64,000 nucleotides of DNA from Tenrec ecaudatus (taxonomy: Eukaryota > Chordata > Mammalia > Afrosoricida > Tenrecidae): positions 108,467,739-108,531,738 of the forward strand of contig NC_134540.1 in assembly GCF_050624435.1 (NCBI RefSeq), written 5' to 3'. The first letter of the stretch is position 1, and each line of letters begins with the position of its first letter. Both the position numbers and the translations under genes were made by a program. The notes beneath the pieces were generated by a model. It ran no database searches, was not told the DNA's origin, and was given only the letters and a program-made list of their open reading frames with translations. Positions 10,120-21,378 of the stretch are shown here, in pieces.

Positions 10120-11640
10120 AAAAAATGAAATGGAATGCATAAAAGATTGATATCCTAGGCATTAGTGAACAAAAATGGATAGGTCTGGGTTATTTTGACA
10201 GGATACCCTTATGGTTTACTATGTTGGGAATGCCAATTTGAAAACAAGTAGTGTCATATTCCTCATCAAAGAGAACATTTCAAGATTTACCTTGAAGTAC
10301 AATGCTGTCTCTGATAGAATAATATTTATACAATTAAAAGGAAGACCCGTTAATAGGACTGTTACTCAAATTTATGCACCAACCACTGAACCCAAAGATG
10401 AAGAAATAGAATTCCATCAATTTCTTCAATCGGTACTGAAGAATTACTGAAGATTTATCAAGATGCACTGATGATTACTGGTGATTGGAATGGGAAAATT
10501 CAACTGAAGAAGGAGCAATAGTTGGAAAATATGATCTTGGTGATAGAAATCAATGTTGGAAATTGCATGATAAAATTTATTAAAGCCAACAATTGATTTA
10601 TTGTGAATACCCTTTTAAACTAACATAAATAGTGTTTACTGTGGACATTGCCAGATGAACTACCCAGGAATCTGATTTGTGGAAAATTTCAGTATCATCC
10701 AGCTAAATATGTCCAGGAGCTGAATGTGAAACAGACCAATAACTACACATATCTACATTCAGGTTAAACCGGAGAAAGTTACAACAAATCGACAACAAGC
10801 AAATTAGAGCCTTGTTTACGTCCCACCTGAATCTAGAGTTCATATCAGTGATAGATTTGACACATTGAAAACTAATGATGGAAGAACATGTAGATTGTGG
10901 ACATCAAGAACATCACACATCAAAAAAAAAAAAAAAGAACATCACACATGAACAAACCAAACTCGAGTGACATCAAATCAATTCTGACTCACAGCAACCC
11001 TATAGGACAGGGTTATTTGCCAAACGGTCTTTACAAAAAAGTGGGGGGGGACCAAAGTCAATGTCAGAAGAGATATTGAAATTGGCTTTTGAATGTAAAG
11101 TAGCTATAGCAAATGGAAGACATGATAAAGTAGGGGGGGGTTGAATACAAAATTTCAAAGGGCAGCTCAAGAAGACAATGTTTAGGACTGAAATGAAATG
11201 CACAAAAGTATGGAGTTTGTAATACAAGCAGGAAGAACTTGCTCAGCATTACTCAAGCTGAGAGACGCAAGAAAAAATTCCAGTGTGTCATAATATTAAA
11301 AGATTCTCTGTGCAAGAGTTGTATGAGTCCCTAATAAAATGTTAAAAAAAGAAAAGAGGGAAAAAAAGAAAATGATTAGGGCAAAGAATGTACAGATGTG
11401 CTTTATACAATTGATGTATGTATATGTATGGACTGTGATGAGAGTTGTATGAGCCCTAATAAATTGTTTAAAAAAAAAAAAGATTCTCTGCGCAAAACAC
11501 TGAATGATGCAGGAAGAATTTTTTTTAAAAAACATAAGAGGAATACACAGAATCACTGTACCAAAAAGAATCGGTCAAGGTTCAACCATTTCCAAAAAAA
11601 GTAGCATTTGATCATGAACCTACAGTATATATTTTTAAAT
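10120..11640 (+). mobile_element. RTE (BovB-like) LINE, sense, endonuclease half
   Basis: Begins GAAATGGAATGCATAAAAG and GATATCCTAGGCATTAGTG, both internal RTE landmarks. The frame at 10211-10450 reads as the AP-endonuclease region, with PVNRTVTQIYAPTTEPKDEE, and GDWN follows at about 10481. Frameshifts and stops break it afterwards. It resumes past a small L1 insertion at 11496 (GAATACACAGAATCACTGTA) to 11640, and the RT half of the same element continues at 14370. Confidence 0.85.
11316..11480 (+). mobile_element. Short L1 3' tail insertion with target duplication
   Basis: A 5'-truncated L1 carrying two tail blocks, each with GAGTTGTATGAG, CCCTAATAAA and an A-rich run. It is flanked by AGATTCTCTGTGCAA (11301-11315) and AGATTCTCTGCGCAA (11481-11495), a 15-bp target-site duplication with one mismatch. 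It interrupts the RTE. Confidence 0.85.
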
Positions 11641-11655
11641 AAATGATTAAGGTAT

Positions 11656-12520
11656 TTTTAAAAATGGTTTTATTGGCATATATTTCACATCATTCAAGTC
11701 AATAATTCAGTCATATTAATAAGATTGCATAATCACCTTCCCATCAATTTTCAAACATTTACTTTTTCTACTCATTGCCATCAGCTCCCAACTTTCCCCA
11801 CCATACCCCCCAACAGACCATCAGTGCAATCCCTGTCTATAGCTCTACCCATCCTGGATTGAATATACTGAAAAACATAGAAAACAATTTAAATTTAAAA
11901 AAAAAAACCTTACTGTACTCTGCATGATAGCAAGTCTATTCATATCCCTTGTCTGTGGTGAGAGAAGAGAATTCACTGGAGACTCCCTCCCTGTGGGGAA
12001 CCTAAAAATGGTTTTTGGGCTCCCACTGTCATCCGTAGCCTTCTACAAACCAGCCGTTCACAATTTAAGCCCTGATACCACTCCCTCCTTCAGGTTTAGA
12101 TTTTATCATTCATAATCCTTGGGTCACACCGGCTGGTGTGCTGCTTCTGTATAGGTCCAGTTGATGCCTTACTCAGATGGCTGTTTGAAGCCAAGCCTTT
12201 AAGAATTCAGTTGCGATTGTTTCTAATATGCAAGCACCATCTAGTTCTTTGGCTATACTGTAGCACACATATCTTAAGTGATCTCTTCATGTGGACAGCA
12301 TCAAACAAGGCCATGTAATAAGAACTAATTGTACTCAGATTGGGGCTAGAATTAAGTGTGAGCTCAAAATTCATTCATATACGTATGGCTTCTGTTTTAC
12401 TTTAGAGGTATCATTTTATGTTAGAGAACATTGATCATCCCTCTGGGGCATGATGTAATGCTATTGATAGTGTTATTTTTTAGCCAATGGTGTAGAATTA
12501 AAAACAATTTTGAGAAATGA
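11656..12520 (-). mobile_element. Old L1 3' UTR, antisense
   Basis: Starts with the reversed L1 end TTTTATTGGCATATATTTCAC and continues through GTCATCCGTAGCCTTCTACA and CTGGTGTGCTGCTTCTGTAT. The same order of blocks appears antisense at 34.5-35.6 kb and 56.5-57.5 kb, so this is one older L1 subfamily. No ORF2 sequence is attached. Confidence 0.75.
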
Positions 12521-13500
12521 TACAATTGTAGGCTGGCTACGAAGCTCAATACACGAATTGTTGATTTGTCTAGATTAAACAATAGTCAACAGCAATAATC
12601 ACACAAAGACACACACACAAAATCAAGAAAAACAAAATCTAACAACTGAAAAGTACCCAAACCCTATGGAATACACTGAGAAAGAAGCCCCGGAACTACC
12701 AGAAAGAGAGTGTTTAAAATGACGTTTAGGAAATATACATGAGGATGGGGAAATAGATCTATGTACACATATTTATAGGTTTAGTATTAAGGTAGTAGAT
12801 GGACATTGGGCCTCTACTCAGGTACTCCCTCAATGCAAGAACACTTTGTCTATTAAACTGGCATTCCATGATGCTCACTTTCCCGACATGATTGCTGAAG
12901 ACAAAGAGGGGGAATAAGCAAATGTGGTAAAAAAAGAAAGCAAATGTGGTGAAGAAAGCTGATGGTGTCTGGCTATCAAAAAATACGGTGTCTGGGGTCT
13001 TAAAGGCTTGAAGGTAAACAAGCGATCATCTAGCTCAGAAGCAACAAAGCCCACATGGAAGAAGAACACCAGCCTGTGTGATCACGAGGTGCTGAAGGGA
13101 TCAGTTATAAGGCATAAAAGAACAAAAAAAATCAAATCATTGTGAATGAGGGGGAGTGCAGAGTAGACACCCAAAGCCTATCTGTAGGCAATTGGACATC
13201 CCCTTACAGAAGGGTCACAGGGAGGAGATGCAGTGTAGCAACGATGAAAAATACAACTTTCTTCTAATTACTAAATGTTTCCTCTCTCTCCCCCGACCCC
13301 TACCCCTACCCCCACTATCATGATCCCAGTTCTACCTTACAAATCTGGCTACATCAAAGAATGTACTCTGGTACAAATAGGAACTGGAAACACAGGGAAT
13401 TCAGGACAGATGGTCCCTTCATGACCAGTGGTGAGAATCACGATACTGTGAGGGTGGATTGGTGGAAAAGGGAACCTGATTACAAGGATCTACATATAAC

Positions 13501-14083
13501 TGTATGGCTGGATCAATGCCAGGCTGGCTTCTAGCAGCAAGTGACCTTGAATCCCCCCCACCCGTGTGGAGCTGACCAGAGCTGACTGACACAATTAGCA
13601 GCAAGTGGCCTTGAATCTCCCCCACCTGTGTGGAGCTGACTGACACAACTAGCAGCAAGTGGTCTTGAATCTCCCACCCACGCCTGCAGAGCTGACCAGA
13701 GATGGCTGTGTAACCTGTCAGCAGCTTTGCAAGGTTTTTTCTTTCTTTTACTCATGGCCCGTTTGGTTCAGTACCCACTTTGTTCTTGGCCCGCTGCTCT
13801 GCACCCTGCACGAATACACCTGGGAAGAGGAAGACACCTTACATTCCAGAAACACGACACCTATACCTCCCTATCCCTGACTACTTTACTGTATATGGAC
13901 TCAAAACAGCCCAGTCACGTTTTCTGGCCATATAAGCGCCACCCCTGTAGCCTGGGGCGCGACTTTCCCAGCCCAGACACTGTGGACCGTGGGACTTCAC
14001 CCAGGCTGGGTTTTTCTCCCCACTAAAGTCTGTTTGCTCTAATTCGATTGATTTGGACTCTGGCACCTATTGACTACCTTACA
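13501..14083 (+). mobile_element. Solo ERV LTR (583 bp) with 5-bp target duplication
   Basis: Starts TGTATGGCTGG, ends ACTACCTTACA, and is flanked on both sides by ATAAC (13496-13500 and 14084-14088), the host L1 being continuous across it. The U3 part carries three imperfect tandem repeats at 13532-13710. A TATA-like CATATAAGCG lies near 13930, and an ACTAAAG poly(A)-signal-like site near 14022 precedes a U5-like end. No internal retroviral genes remain, so it is a recombined solo LTR of an old endogenous retrovirus. Confidence 0.85.
13532..13710 (+). repeat. Three tandem repeats in LTR U3
   Basis: Units start at 13532, 13596 and 13650, each with TAGCAGCAAGTG followed by CTTGAATC. Unit 2 is about 10 bp shorter because it lacks one GACCAGAGCT block. 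The position and arrangement are typical of direct-repeat enhancers in retroviral U3 regions. Confidence 0.85.
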
Positions 14084-14369
14084 ATAACCTCCTCCCTTGG
14101 GGATGGACAACAGAAAAGTGGGTGGAGGGAGACGTTGGACAGTGTAAGATATGACAAAATAATTTCTAAATTATCAAGGTTCATGAGGGGGGGAGTGGGG
14201 AGGGAGGGGGAAAATAATGAGCTGATACCAAGGGCTCAAGCAGAAAGCAAATGTTTTGAGAATGATGAGGGCAATACATCTACAAAAGTGCTAGACACAG
14301 TGGATGGATGGATGGATTGTGATAAGAGTTGTATGAAACCCGAGAAAATTATTTTTAATGACGTGTATC

Positions 14370-15200
14370 ACACTACAAAAGAGCTGAGAATTGCTCCCAA
14401 AAGCAAAGGAAAAACAGTATTGAAGGAAGAAGTCCAACTGCACCAAAGGAATCAGCCAAACCCAAGGCTCCAGAAATTGACTAAATATCTATTGAAATGT
14501 GCCCACAAGCTGGTGCCATCTGGAGGCACTCATGCACCTGTGCCAACAAGTTGGGAACACAGCTAGCTGGGCAGCCGCCCGGAAGAGACCCATACTTCTG
14601 CCCATTCCAAAGAAAGATGACCCAACAGAATGTGGAAATTTTAAAACAATACCATTAATATCATTCGTAAGTAAATTCTTGCTGAAGTTGAATTTTAAAG
14701 TGGCCTCAGCGTTACATTGACAGGGGGCTCTGCCAGAAATTCGGAAGAGCATTTGGACTGAGAAATATTGCTGATGTCAGATAGATTTGTTTATGAAAGC
14801 ACAAAATACAAGACTGCTTACTTGTGTTTTATTGACGATGAAAAGACATTTGACTGTGTGAACTATAACAAACTATAGAGAATATCACAAAAACTATAGA
14901 TCAATATCACAATATCACCAAAACATGGAATTACATAGCAATTGCTTGCTTAAGTGCATAACACAAGAGCTTATATAGAATCATTTGAACAAAGCAAAAG
15001 ACTACTGTATAGCTTAAACCCAGGAAAGCGTGCATCAGAGTTCTTTTCACCATATTTTTTTTACCAATTTATGCTTTATACATATACTGAGAAGCTGGAC
15101 TACTTGAAGAATGTGGCAATAGTATGAATTGGAAGATGATTCGTGAACAAGCTGTCATATATAATAAATATGGGTAGGTAAGGATGAATATATGTATTTT
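14370..15200 (+). mobile_element. RTE LINE, sense, RT half (continues the 10120-11640 copy)
   Basis: TATTGAAGGAAGAAGTCCAA, CTGCCCATTCCAAAGAAAG, AACAGAATGTGGAAATTTTA and TGTGTTTTATTGACGATG match successive RT-domain blocks of the same RTE family. They follow on from the point where the copy breaks at 11640. Internal deletions and stops remove any coding capacity. Confidence 0.8.
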
Positions 15201-15204
15201 TTCC

Positions 15205-15672
15205 TTTTCTTTTTTAAATCACTTCATTAGGGGCTCATACAACTCTTATCACAATCCATACATACATCAATTGTTTAAAGCACATTTGTACATTCACTCT
15301 CCTCATAATTCTCAAAACATTTGCTCTCCACTTAAGCCCCTGGCATCAGGTCCTCATTTTTTCCCCTCCCTCCCCGCTCACCCCTCCCTCATCAACCCTT
15401 GATAATTTATAAATTATTATTTTGTCATATCTGGACCTGTCCATTGTCTCCCTTCACCCACTTTTCTGTTGTCTGTCCCCCAAGGAGGAGGTCATATGTG
15501 GATCCTTGTAATCGGTTCCCCCTTTCCAACCCACCCTCCCAATATCGCCACTCGCACAACTGGTCCTGAAGGGATCATCCGCCCTGGATTCCCTGTGTTT
15601 CCAGTTCCTATCTGTACCAGTGTACATCCTCTGGTCTAGCCAGACTTGCAAGATAGAATTGGGATCATAGTG
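15205..15672 (-). mobile_element. L1 3' end, antisense
   Basis: Starts with the reversed 3' end AGGGGCTCATACAACTCTTA and TCACAATCCATACATAC, and runs to GCAAGATAGAATTGGGATCA. It is the same 3' UTR as the sense copies at 48-55 kb, truncated after about 470 bp. Confidence 0.9.
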
Positions 15673-16505
15673 TATATATGTATTTTTAAGCCACAATTTA
15701 AAATTTATTTAAAATGGAGTATAACATAATAGTCTATATTAGCAACTTAAACTAACCTTCGGAGTGGACCAAAAAGGGAGTAGTATATTGATTTTATAGA
15801 AGATCAAACTGCAGTTCTCTATACAAACATGTGGCAGAACCTGCATGTCTACTATTTTATAGACCTAGTGCTGGTGTAGAAAAAATGATCATAAGTAGGA
15901 GTTTTAAATAACCGGAATTTATTACCTCCGTTTTGGAAGCAATGGGTCTGGTTTAGGGCAGAGGAAAGTCCTCCCTTGGTTCCTGTCTGTCTTTCCACTG
16001 TGTCTATGTCTCTGTGCCTAGTCTAAGACACTTCTTAGAAATGATTAGGTCTAGGACCAACCCTATTGGCATGTCCTGTTTACATGACAAAAATCTCTTT
16101 CCAAGTGGTCATAATTACAGGCACAGGAGACAGGACTTGACCACATCTTTTGGGGAGGGACACAATTCAGTACTTAACACCCTTAGCCCCAGGCCCTTTC
16201 CCCTTTTGTTCCCCCAACACCATTTTACTGTTTGTGTCATTTATGGTCATATATCTTAAGTGGTTTGATTTGTTCATTTTCCTTTAAGGAATGAAAAATG
16301 GGATTGCATTCTGTGCCATTCTCTTACTCCAACATTCATAAATCAATTATGCCAGTCTATTTGCCCTCAGCAGTAGTATGTCAAACCCAAGGTGAAGTGC
16401 CTACTTCTCTGTGTTTTCATGTTAAATGCTGAGTTCAGTAGTCAGTATTTTAGCGACTACTCTAATTCCATCAATACAAGTTACTTTGCTGACCTCACGC
16501 CAAGC
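15673..16505. other. Unassigned intergenic sequence
   Basis: AT-rich at first, then mixed. I see no confident repeat, exon or structural element. Confidence 0.4.
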
Positions 16506-16507
16506 AA

Positions 16508-16625
16508 AGTGTCCTGGTGGCTTAGTGGGTTCTGAGTTGGATTGCTAACTGAAGTCAGCAGTTCAAAACCACTGTCCCACTGGGTCACTATTAGTCCGAA
16601 TTGACTCGATGGCAGTGGATGCGGA
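16508..16625 (+). repeat. AfroSINE, sense, internally deleted
   Basis: Has the tRNA-like head (TGTCCTGGTGGCTTAGTGG, then GAAGTCAGCAGTTCAAAACC as the B box) joined directly to the tail GAATTGACTCGATGGCAGTG. About 80 bp of the middle is missing. Confidence 0.85.
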
Positions 16626-16737
16626 GCATTTCACACCAATCAAACCTGCCAGAGAGAGACATGCACCAAATGAGATTTGCGGAGGAACCACAGCTTCTTT
16701 ATAGACTTAAAGGAAAGATTACCTTCAAAAAACCAAA

Positions 16738-16912
16738 CCAAGCTCACTGCCATCGAGGCAGTGCTGACTCATCGTGACTCCCTGTGGGTTTCCCAGACAG
16801 CTGTGGACGGGAATAGAAAGCCCAGTCTTTCTGCCTTGGAGCTGCTGGTGAGTCCAACTGCCAGCCATGTGGATCACAGCACATGGAACTACCCCACCAC
16901 TAGGGCTCCCCT
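16738..16912 (-). repeat. AfroSINE, antisense
   Basis: CTCACTGCCATCGAGGCAG, GAAAGCCCAGTCTTTCTGCC and CCCACCACTAGGGCTCC mark tail, middle and head in antisense order. Confidence 0.85.
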
Positions 16913-16964
16913 GTGCTTTCATCAAAATCTTTGTAAAATTAAAGCTAGCCATGCTGTTATTCTT

Positions 16965-17400
16965 TTTTGTTAAATTTTTAATTGACATATAATTCGCGTT
17001 CATGCAATTCAAAAGTCAAACTCACTGCCATCAAGTCAATTCTGACTCATAGCAACCCAATTGGGCACAGTAGAACTATACCTTGTGATTTTTCAAGTCT
17101 AAATCTTACAGGAGTAGAAAACCTCATCTTTCTCTTACAGAGCAGGCTAGTGGATTCAGACTGCTGACCTTGAACTTCACAGCTCAACTTGTAACCCACC
17201 ATGCCACCAGAGCCCCCATACAATTCAATAGTTTAAACATATGAAAAAGAATTATGTAACCATCACCACAATTTTAGAATCTTTTCTACTTTCTTGTACT
17301 CATGATCCGCTCCCCGTTTCCTGCTACCTTCCCATGCCATAACCCTAAGAAACTGTTCATCCAGTTATTGTCTCGAGATTTACCCATCCCACGCTCTTAG
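16965..17400 (-). mobile_element. Old L1 3' end, antisense, split by an AfroSINE
   Basis: TTAATTGACATATAATTCGC and the sequence after 17217 (CACCACAATTTTAGAATC, CTTTCTTGTACTCATG) are the reversed 3' end of an old L1. The SINE at 17017-17216 interrupts it. CATGCAATTCAAAAG before and CATACAATTCAATAG after look like its diverged target duplication. Confidence 0.75.
17017..17216 (-). repeat. AfroSINE, antisense, inserted in an old L1
   Basis: A full antisense copy from CTCACTGCCATCAAGTCAAT to ATGCCACCAGAGCCCCC, flanked by an imperfect 15-bp duplication of L1 sequence. Confidence 0.9.
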
Positions 17401-17519
17401 TTAATTCTTGCAAAAGAAAAAATGCATGGAACTATGTCTCGATTTACATATTTATTTAATAACACATACTAAGCACTCACAATATACCTAAAATTGTTGC
17501 ACTGTTTGTCGTTAATTGC

Positions 17520-17613
17520 TTTTCAGAAACAGATCGCCAAGCCTTCCAGGAGCCTCTTCTGCTAACCTTTGGCTAATCGTTGAGCGCTAACCATCTGTAC
17601 ACCCAGGGACTCC
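17520..17613 (-). repeat. AfroSINE head fragment, antisense
   Basis: Only the head half is left: TGCTAACCTTTGGCTAATC and CCATCTGTACACCCAGGGAC. Confidence 0.6.
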
Positions 17614-17834
17614 TAAATATTGTCCTGGGTTCTGGAAACCCAGCTGTAAACATGGCAGACAGAACAGCTGTCCTCACAGGCTTTCTGCACTAGGATAGGT
17701 AGGCGGTTGGTAAGTCAGGTAATGATAGAGGCCTATGGGAAAGAAGCTCGGGATGGGAGTAAAGTTCTGGGGGCCTTTGAATAAGTGGTCATCCACATTA
17801 TGGCAGAGCATCTGATTTTCACCAACCATAACAC

Positions 17835-17915
17835 TTTTATAACTCAGAGTTCCAGAATGTGTAGGGTGGCCGTGAGTCAGAATTGACTCGATGGCAGTAA
17901 GTTTGGATTTTAGAA
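17835..17915 (+). repeat. AfroSINE tail fragment, sense
   Basis: GGGTGGCCGTGAGTCAGAA followed by TTGACTCGATGGCAGTAAG is the sense tail. No head is present. Confidence 0.75.
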
Positions 17916-19754
17916 TTCCAGAAGAGATTACTTTTGACATAGAGTTAATAAGAAACTTACAGTAATTAAAGTGGTTCAGTTACATGCTTCATGGGGATAT
18001 TTGGGGCAACTGCTTCAACTAGTAAGTCTCGATTTATTTATTGGTCTATAAATAAGAGTTTACATAAGACTATCTTTTCCTGAAAGGATCTTAAAAAGAA
18101 AGAAATAAAGAAAAGAACAAGGAGAAAACCTGGTTAGAACTCAAAACTTTGTTGTCATGTTTCTTTTTCATTTTCTTCCCTAAAATGATCATCCATATTC
18201 CAAAAGTTTGGCCAACTCTTTAGGAGCCTGATATGCAGCCTTAGTGATGTCATGAGGCCTGGTGGCACATTGAGACCTGTTACTCCCTGGCTGGTTTCTC
18301 AGAAGCAAGCATGAGGGGATCAGCCAGCCTCACCTTTCTCTTCCAGGCACTACCAACAGGGCCTAGGGCCCCCATGGCTGCTTCCTCACCACCAGGGCAC
18401 AGCACAGGGCCCCCCTTTCTCTCTGGATGCCAGGCAGCACCAAGACAGAAGGAATCCTGAAGCTAGTTGTTCAGCAATAGACCTAGCCAATAAACTTCCT
18501 GCATAACTTCAGACACCTACAAGGCTTTACACTTTTTTCTTCTGCGCTTTCTAGAAAAATCGCCAAGTACAAACAGGCATGTTTTAAAGAACTAGCCGTG
18601 AGTGTTTTGATTGTACATGATAATCACCACTCGACTGGGGCAGTGGCTGGTCATGCTGGAGCCCCTGGCAAGGTGACAGTCATGGAGTGTGAATCTGCCA
18701 ATACAGCCCTGCAAGCATGCTGTCCACTTTCCCAGCACCCCAAAAAGGCATGTCTGATGGAGAAGGGGCACGGCAAAATCCTCATTTCTTAAACCTGACC
18801 ACATTGGCCCATTCTGCCCCCTGGGGTGAGCGCCCATGCAGGCTTATAGGGTGATCAAAGAACTTGATTTCCCCACACCAAGATTTAATGAACCAAGTAT
18901 GAACTCTTACATTTAACTAAAACTGACCTTTTTTTGCCCCCTATCAATTTAGCAACTTTTAATTCTTAAATTCTTAATGATACCTAGACATGTGCATTTC
19001 ATGATCTCCTGAAGTTATAAATATTGCTTCATTTAAAAAACACATTTGCTCAGCATATGTATTATTTTATTTGCTTAAGAGGACATAGGATGTTGGGGAA
19101 TGTTTAGACACCAAAAGGTAATGTATGAGGGGATCCTGGTGCACAGGGACCGTGCCTGGAGGGGCAGCACAGGGAGGGTCTGCACAAAACTGCCCTGGCT
19201 TTGACCTGCTTCTGGATGGACATGAAAAAATAATGAGGCGCTGGCTGCTAGCCAACGCTCCCAACTGCCAACACCACCCCGCACCACTTGTTTGGTTTTT
19301 TCCCCAGCAACAAGAACTTGGCAGGTTACGGTTTTTACTTCATAGCATTACTGTTAGAGTTTCGGGATGCATGGTTATAGTAAAGGGTGGCAGGAAGAGA
19401 GTCCAATGTGTGTGAGCAATGCAAAATGAATACTTCTAGATGTTGAAGAACTGGTAAAACCATTTTTTTAAGGAAAGTTCATGTAAAGAAAGAATCCTGA
19501 GTTGGGATACTGACTGTGACTGTGTTTCCAACAGAAGGTTCCAAGGCACAGCGATTGCTCGTGTTTTGAAAAGCCAAACTGCTTCACGGGCACCCGGCTG
19601 GAGCCCTCTGGAAGCAGCTTGACAAGCCTCCCATTCGCCCACCAACCTCCTGTCCTCCCCAAAGAATTCACGTTAGCAAAGTCAAATTTAGCATATCCAG
19701 GGGGGTTACTGGGATACTGACAATGCTTTGATGCAATGGGCTATGCAACTACTA
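17916..19754. other. Unassigned intergenic sequence
   Basis: About 1.8 kb without a repeat I can name. The stretch 18220-18500 is GC-richer and 19100-19420 has several short open frames, but none has splice, start or homology support. Confidence 0.4.
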
Positions 19755-21378
19755 CATGTGTGGGGGTACCCCAAAACGCTGTAAATGCGCTAGGCAGAGC
19801 AGAGTTTTAGTTGTACGCATTTTCCCCAACAGGCGAGTATCAAGCAACTCGCTCTTCGTGAGTGCACCCAGTGACGTCGCCCGGGAAGGTTCTCTCAGGT
19901 CACAGTGCGTTTTTCCTTAAAAGCAGTTTAACTACAACCTAATTTTTTGTGGTGGCCAATGTAAGAGAACAGCATGTGGCTGTGAAATATTGTTTCTTGC
20001 TTGGGAAAATGCTGCAGAAACAGTTGTGATGTGGAACACAGCTTGATGTGGAACACAAGTGTCTGAGTAGTTTTCTCATTTCTAAATAAGTAAAATGTTG
20101 ATTGATAACAAATCTCATTCTGGACATCTGTCAACTTCTGGAACAGATGAAAATGTCTACATGTAGTACATTTGGAGTTCATTCCACTGGATTAATCAAA
20201 CTTTCTATTTAGAGGTCCTGAAAGATTGCAAAACAGTGTGCGACAAAAAAGGCATGGTTTGTGGCAGACGGGGAACTGATTTTGCCACCACGACAATGTA
20301 CCTGCTCGCGCAGTCATCTCAGTGCACCAGTTTTTGGTGAAAAAATAGCATGCCTCTTTTGCTGACTCCCTTGACCTTGCTCTGTGCAACTTCTTTTTTT
20401 TCCCATGAATGAAAAGGGACATGAAGGGACAGCAATTGACCACTTAGAAGAGATGAAGAAAAGGAAAAAAAAAAAAGAGGGAGGTGCTGTCAGCCATCCA
20501 AACAGATGGGTTTGAAAAATGTTTCCAAGAATGGAATTGCAGATTTGACAAATATATCAAAGTGTAATGGAGAGTACTTTGAAGGTGATAAGTTTGGGAA
20601 ACAGAAAGATTTCTCCCAAGTCGTCTCCCCCAAATATATGTTAGACTTAGGACACTGCTTGCAGCTAATGGTAAATGATTGTCAAGTTACCTCCCTGAAG
20701 GCAGTTAGTGGCCAGATCACTGGTCCCATCACAAACAGCCATTCCCTGCTATTAAGGACAATGGCTATTTCTCTCTAAAGGCCTGTGGTCATCAGTTTGG
20801 TCCCTGAAGGGTGGGTTTACACCCTACTGATAATGGTTTCTATAGTGAGCCAGAGAACAGGTCAAACCTGCTCAGTGACATCCAAAATTAGGTCACCATT
20901 GTGAATCTAGGGTCGGCCCATCTTGTCACATGTATACCCCCAGTCCCCCCTCTTCCAATAGCATCTGAACCCCTAGATCACCCCCCTCCCATTACTGTAT
21001 TACCTATAGCACAACCCTTTCTTGTGACATATGTCTTCACCTATAATTAGGGGGCTTGCACGTCCCCAGAGAATATAAAGCCTTGGCTAGCAATAAATAC
21101 CTCTCCACGTAGACCCCCAAGTGAGGCTGAGGTGAGCATGCTACCATGAAATGTGTCTGACTCCATTATTTCAATCTCTCTTCTATCTCTCATGCTCAGT
21201 ATGACTTTACTATAATCTTTCCTTATTATCGCCGTACAATTGCACCTACCGGACCCGCGATGATGTGTTAGGGGCTGTTCAACCCTGACAGATAAGGTTA
21301 TTTTGTAAAAAAAATAATAATAATGTAAATACATAGCTTTGGGGGCAAAATACGGTTTATTTTGGGTATCCCCTCATA
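19755..21378 (+). mobile_element. Mariner DNA transposon, internally deleted and split by a solo LTR
   Basis: Ends are inverted: the left CATGTGTGGGGGTACCCCAA mirrors the right end, which reads TATGAGGGGATACCCAAAAT on the - strand, with TA at 19753-19754 and 21379-21380. The + strand retains N-terminal transposase (NVREQHVAVKYCFLLGKNAA), then jumps across a deletion to the C-terminal part: HDNVPARAV at 20289, with HDN around a catalytic Asp, SVHQFLVK, and CNGEYFEGDK at about 20562-20592. The frame continues VIL-stop only after the LTR. Stops and frameshifts make it inert. Removing the LTR and one GATAAG leaves about 920 bp, against a usual 1.3 kb. Confidence 0.9.
20593..21290 (+). mobile_element. 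Solo ERV LTR (698 bp) with 6-bp target duplication GATAAG
   Basis: Inserted in the last codons of the mariner transposase, with GATAAG at 20587-20592 and 21291-21296. TATAAA lies at 21074-21079 and AATAAA at 21092-21097. Such close spacing suggests a very short R region, and 6-bp duplications are typical of class II (betaretrovirus-like) ERVs, so I infer that class. The right end is ...CTGACA. The left end reads TTTGGG, so the expected TG appears mutated. No retroviral genes remain. Confidence 0.8.

Larger units (their letters stand above)
12715..14358 (+). mobile_element. L1 3' UTR, sense, split by a solo LTR
   Basis: Sense copy of the young L1 3' UTR: GGGGAAATAGATCTATGTAC, ATTCCATGATGCTCAC, AAGGCTTGAAGGTAAACAAG, then GGACAACAGAAAAGTGGGTG and the GAGTTGTATGAAACCC end. 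The stretch 13501-14083 is a later LTR insertion. Without it the L1 joins exactly at the duplicated ATAAC. The L1 lacks ORF sequence and sits in the interrupted RTE. Confidence 0.9.

Noticed and set aside
14048-14566. 172-codon + strand open frame
   Set aside because: Crosses from the solo LTR through L1 3' UTR into RTE; a chance frame over three transposons.
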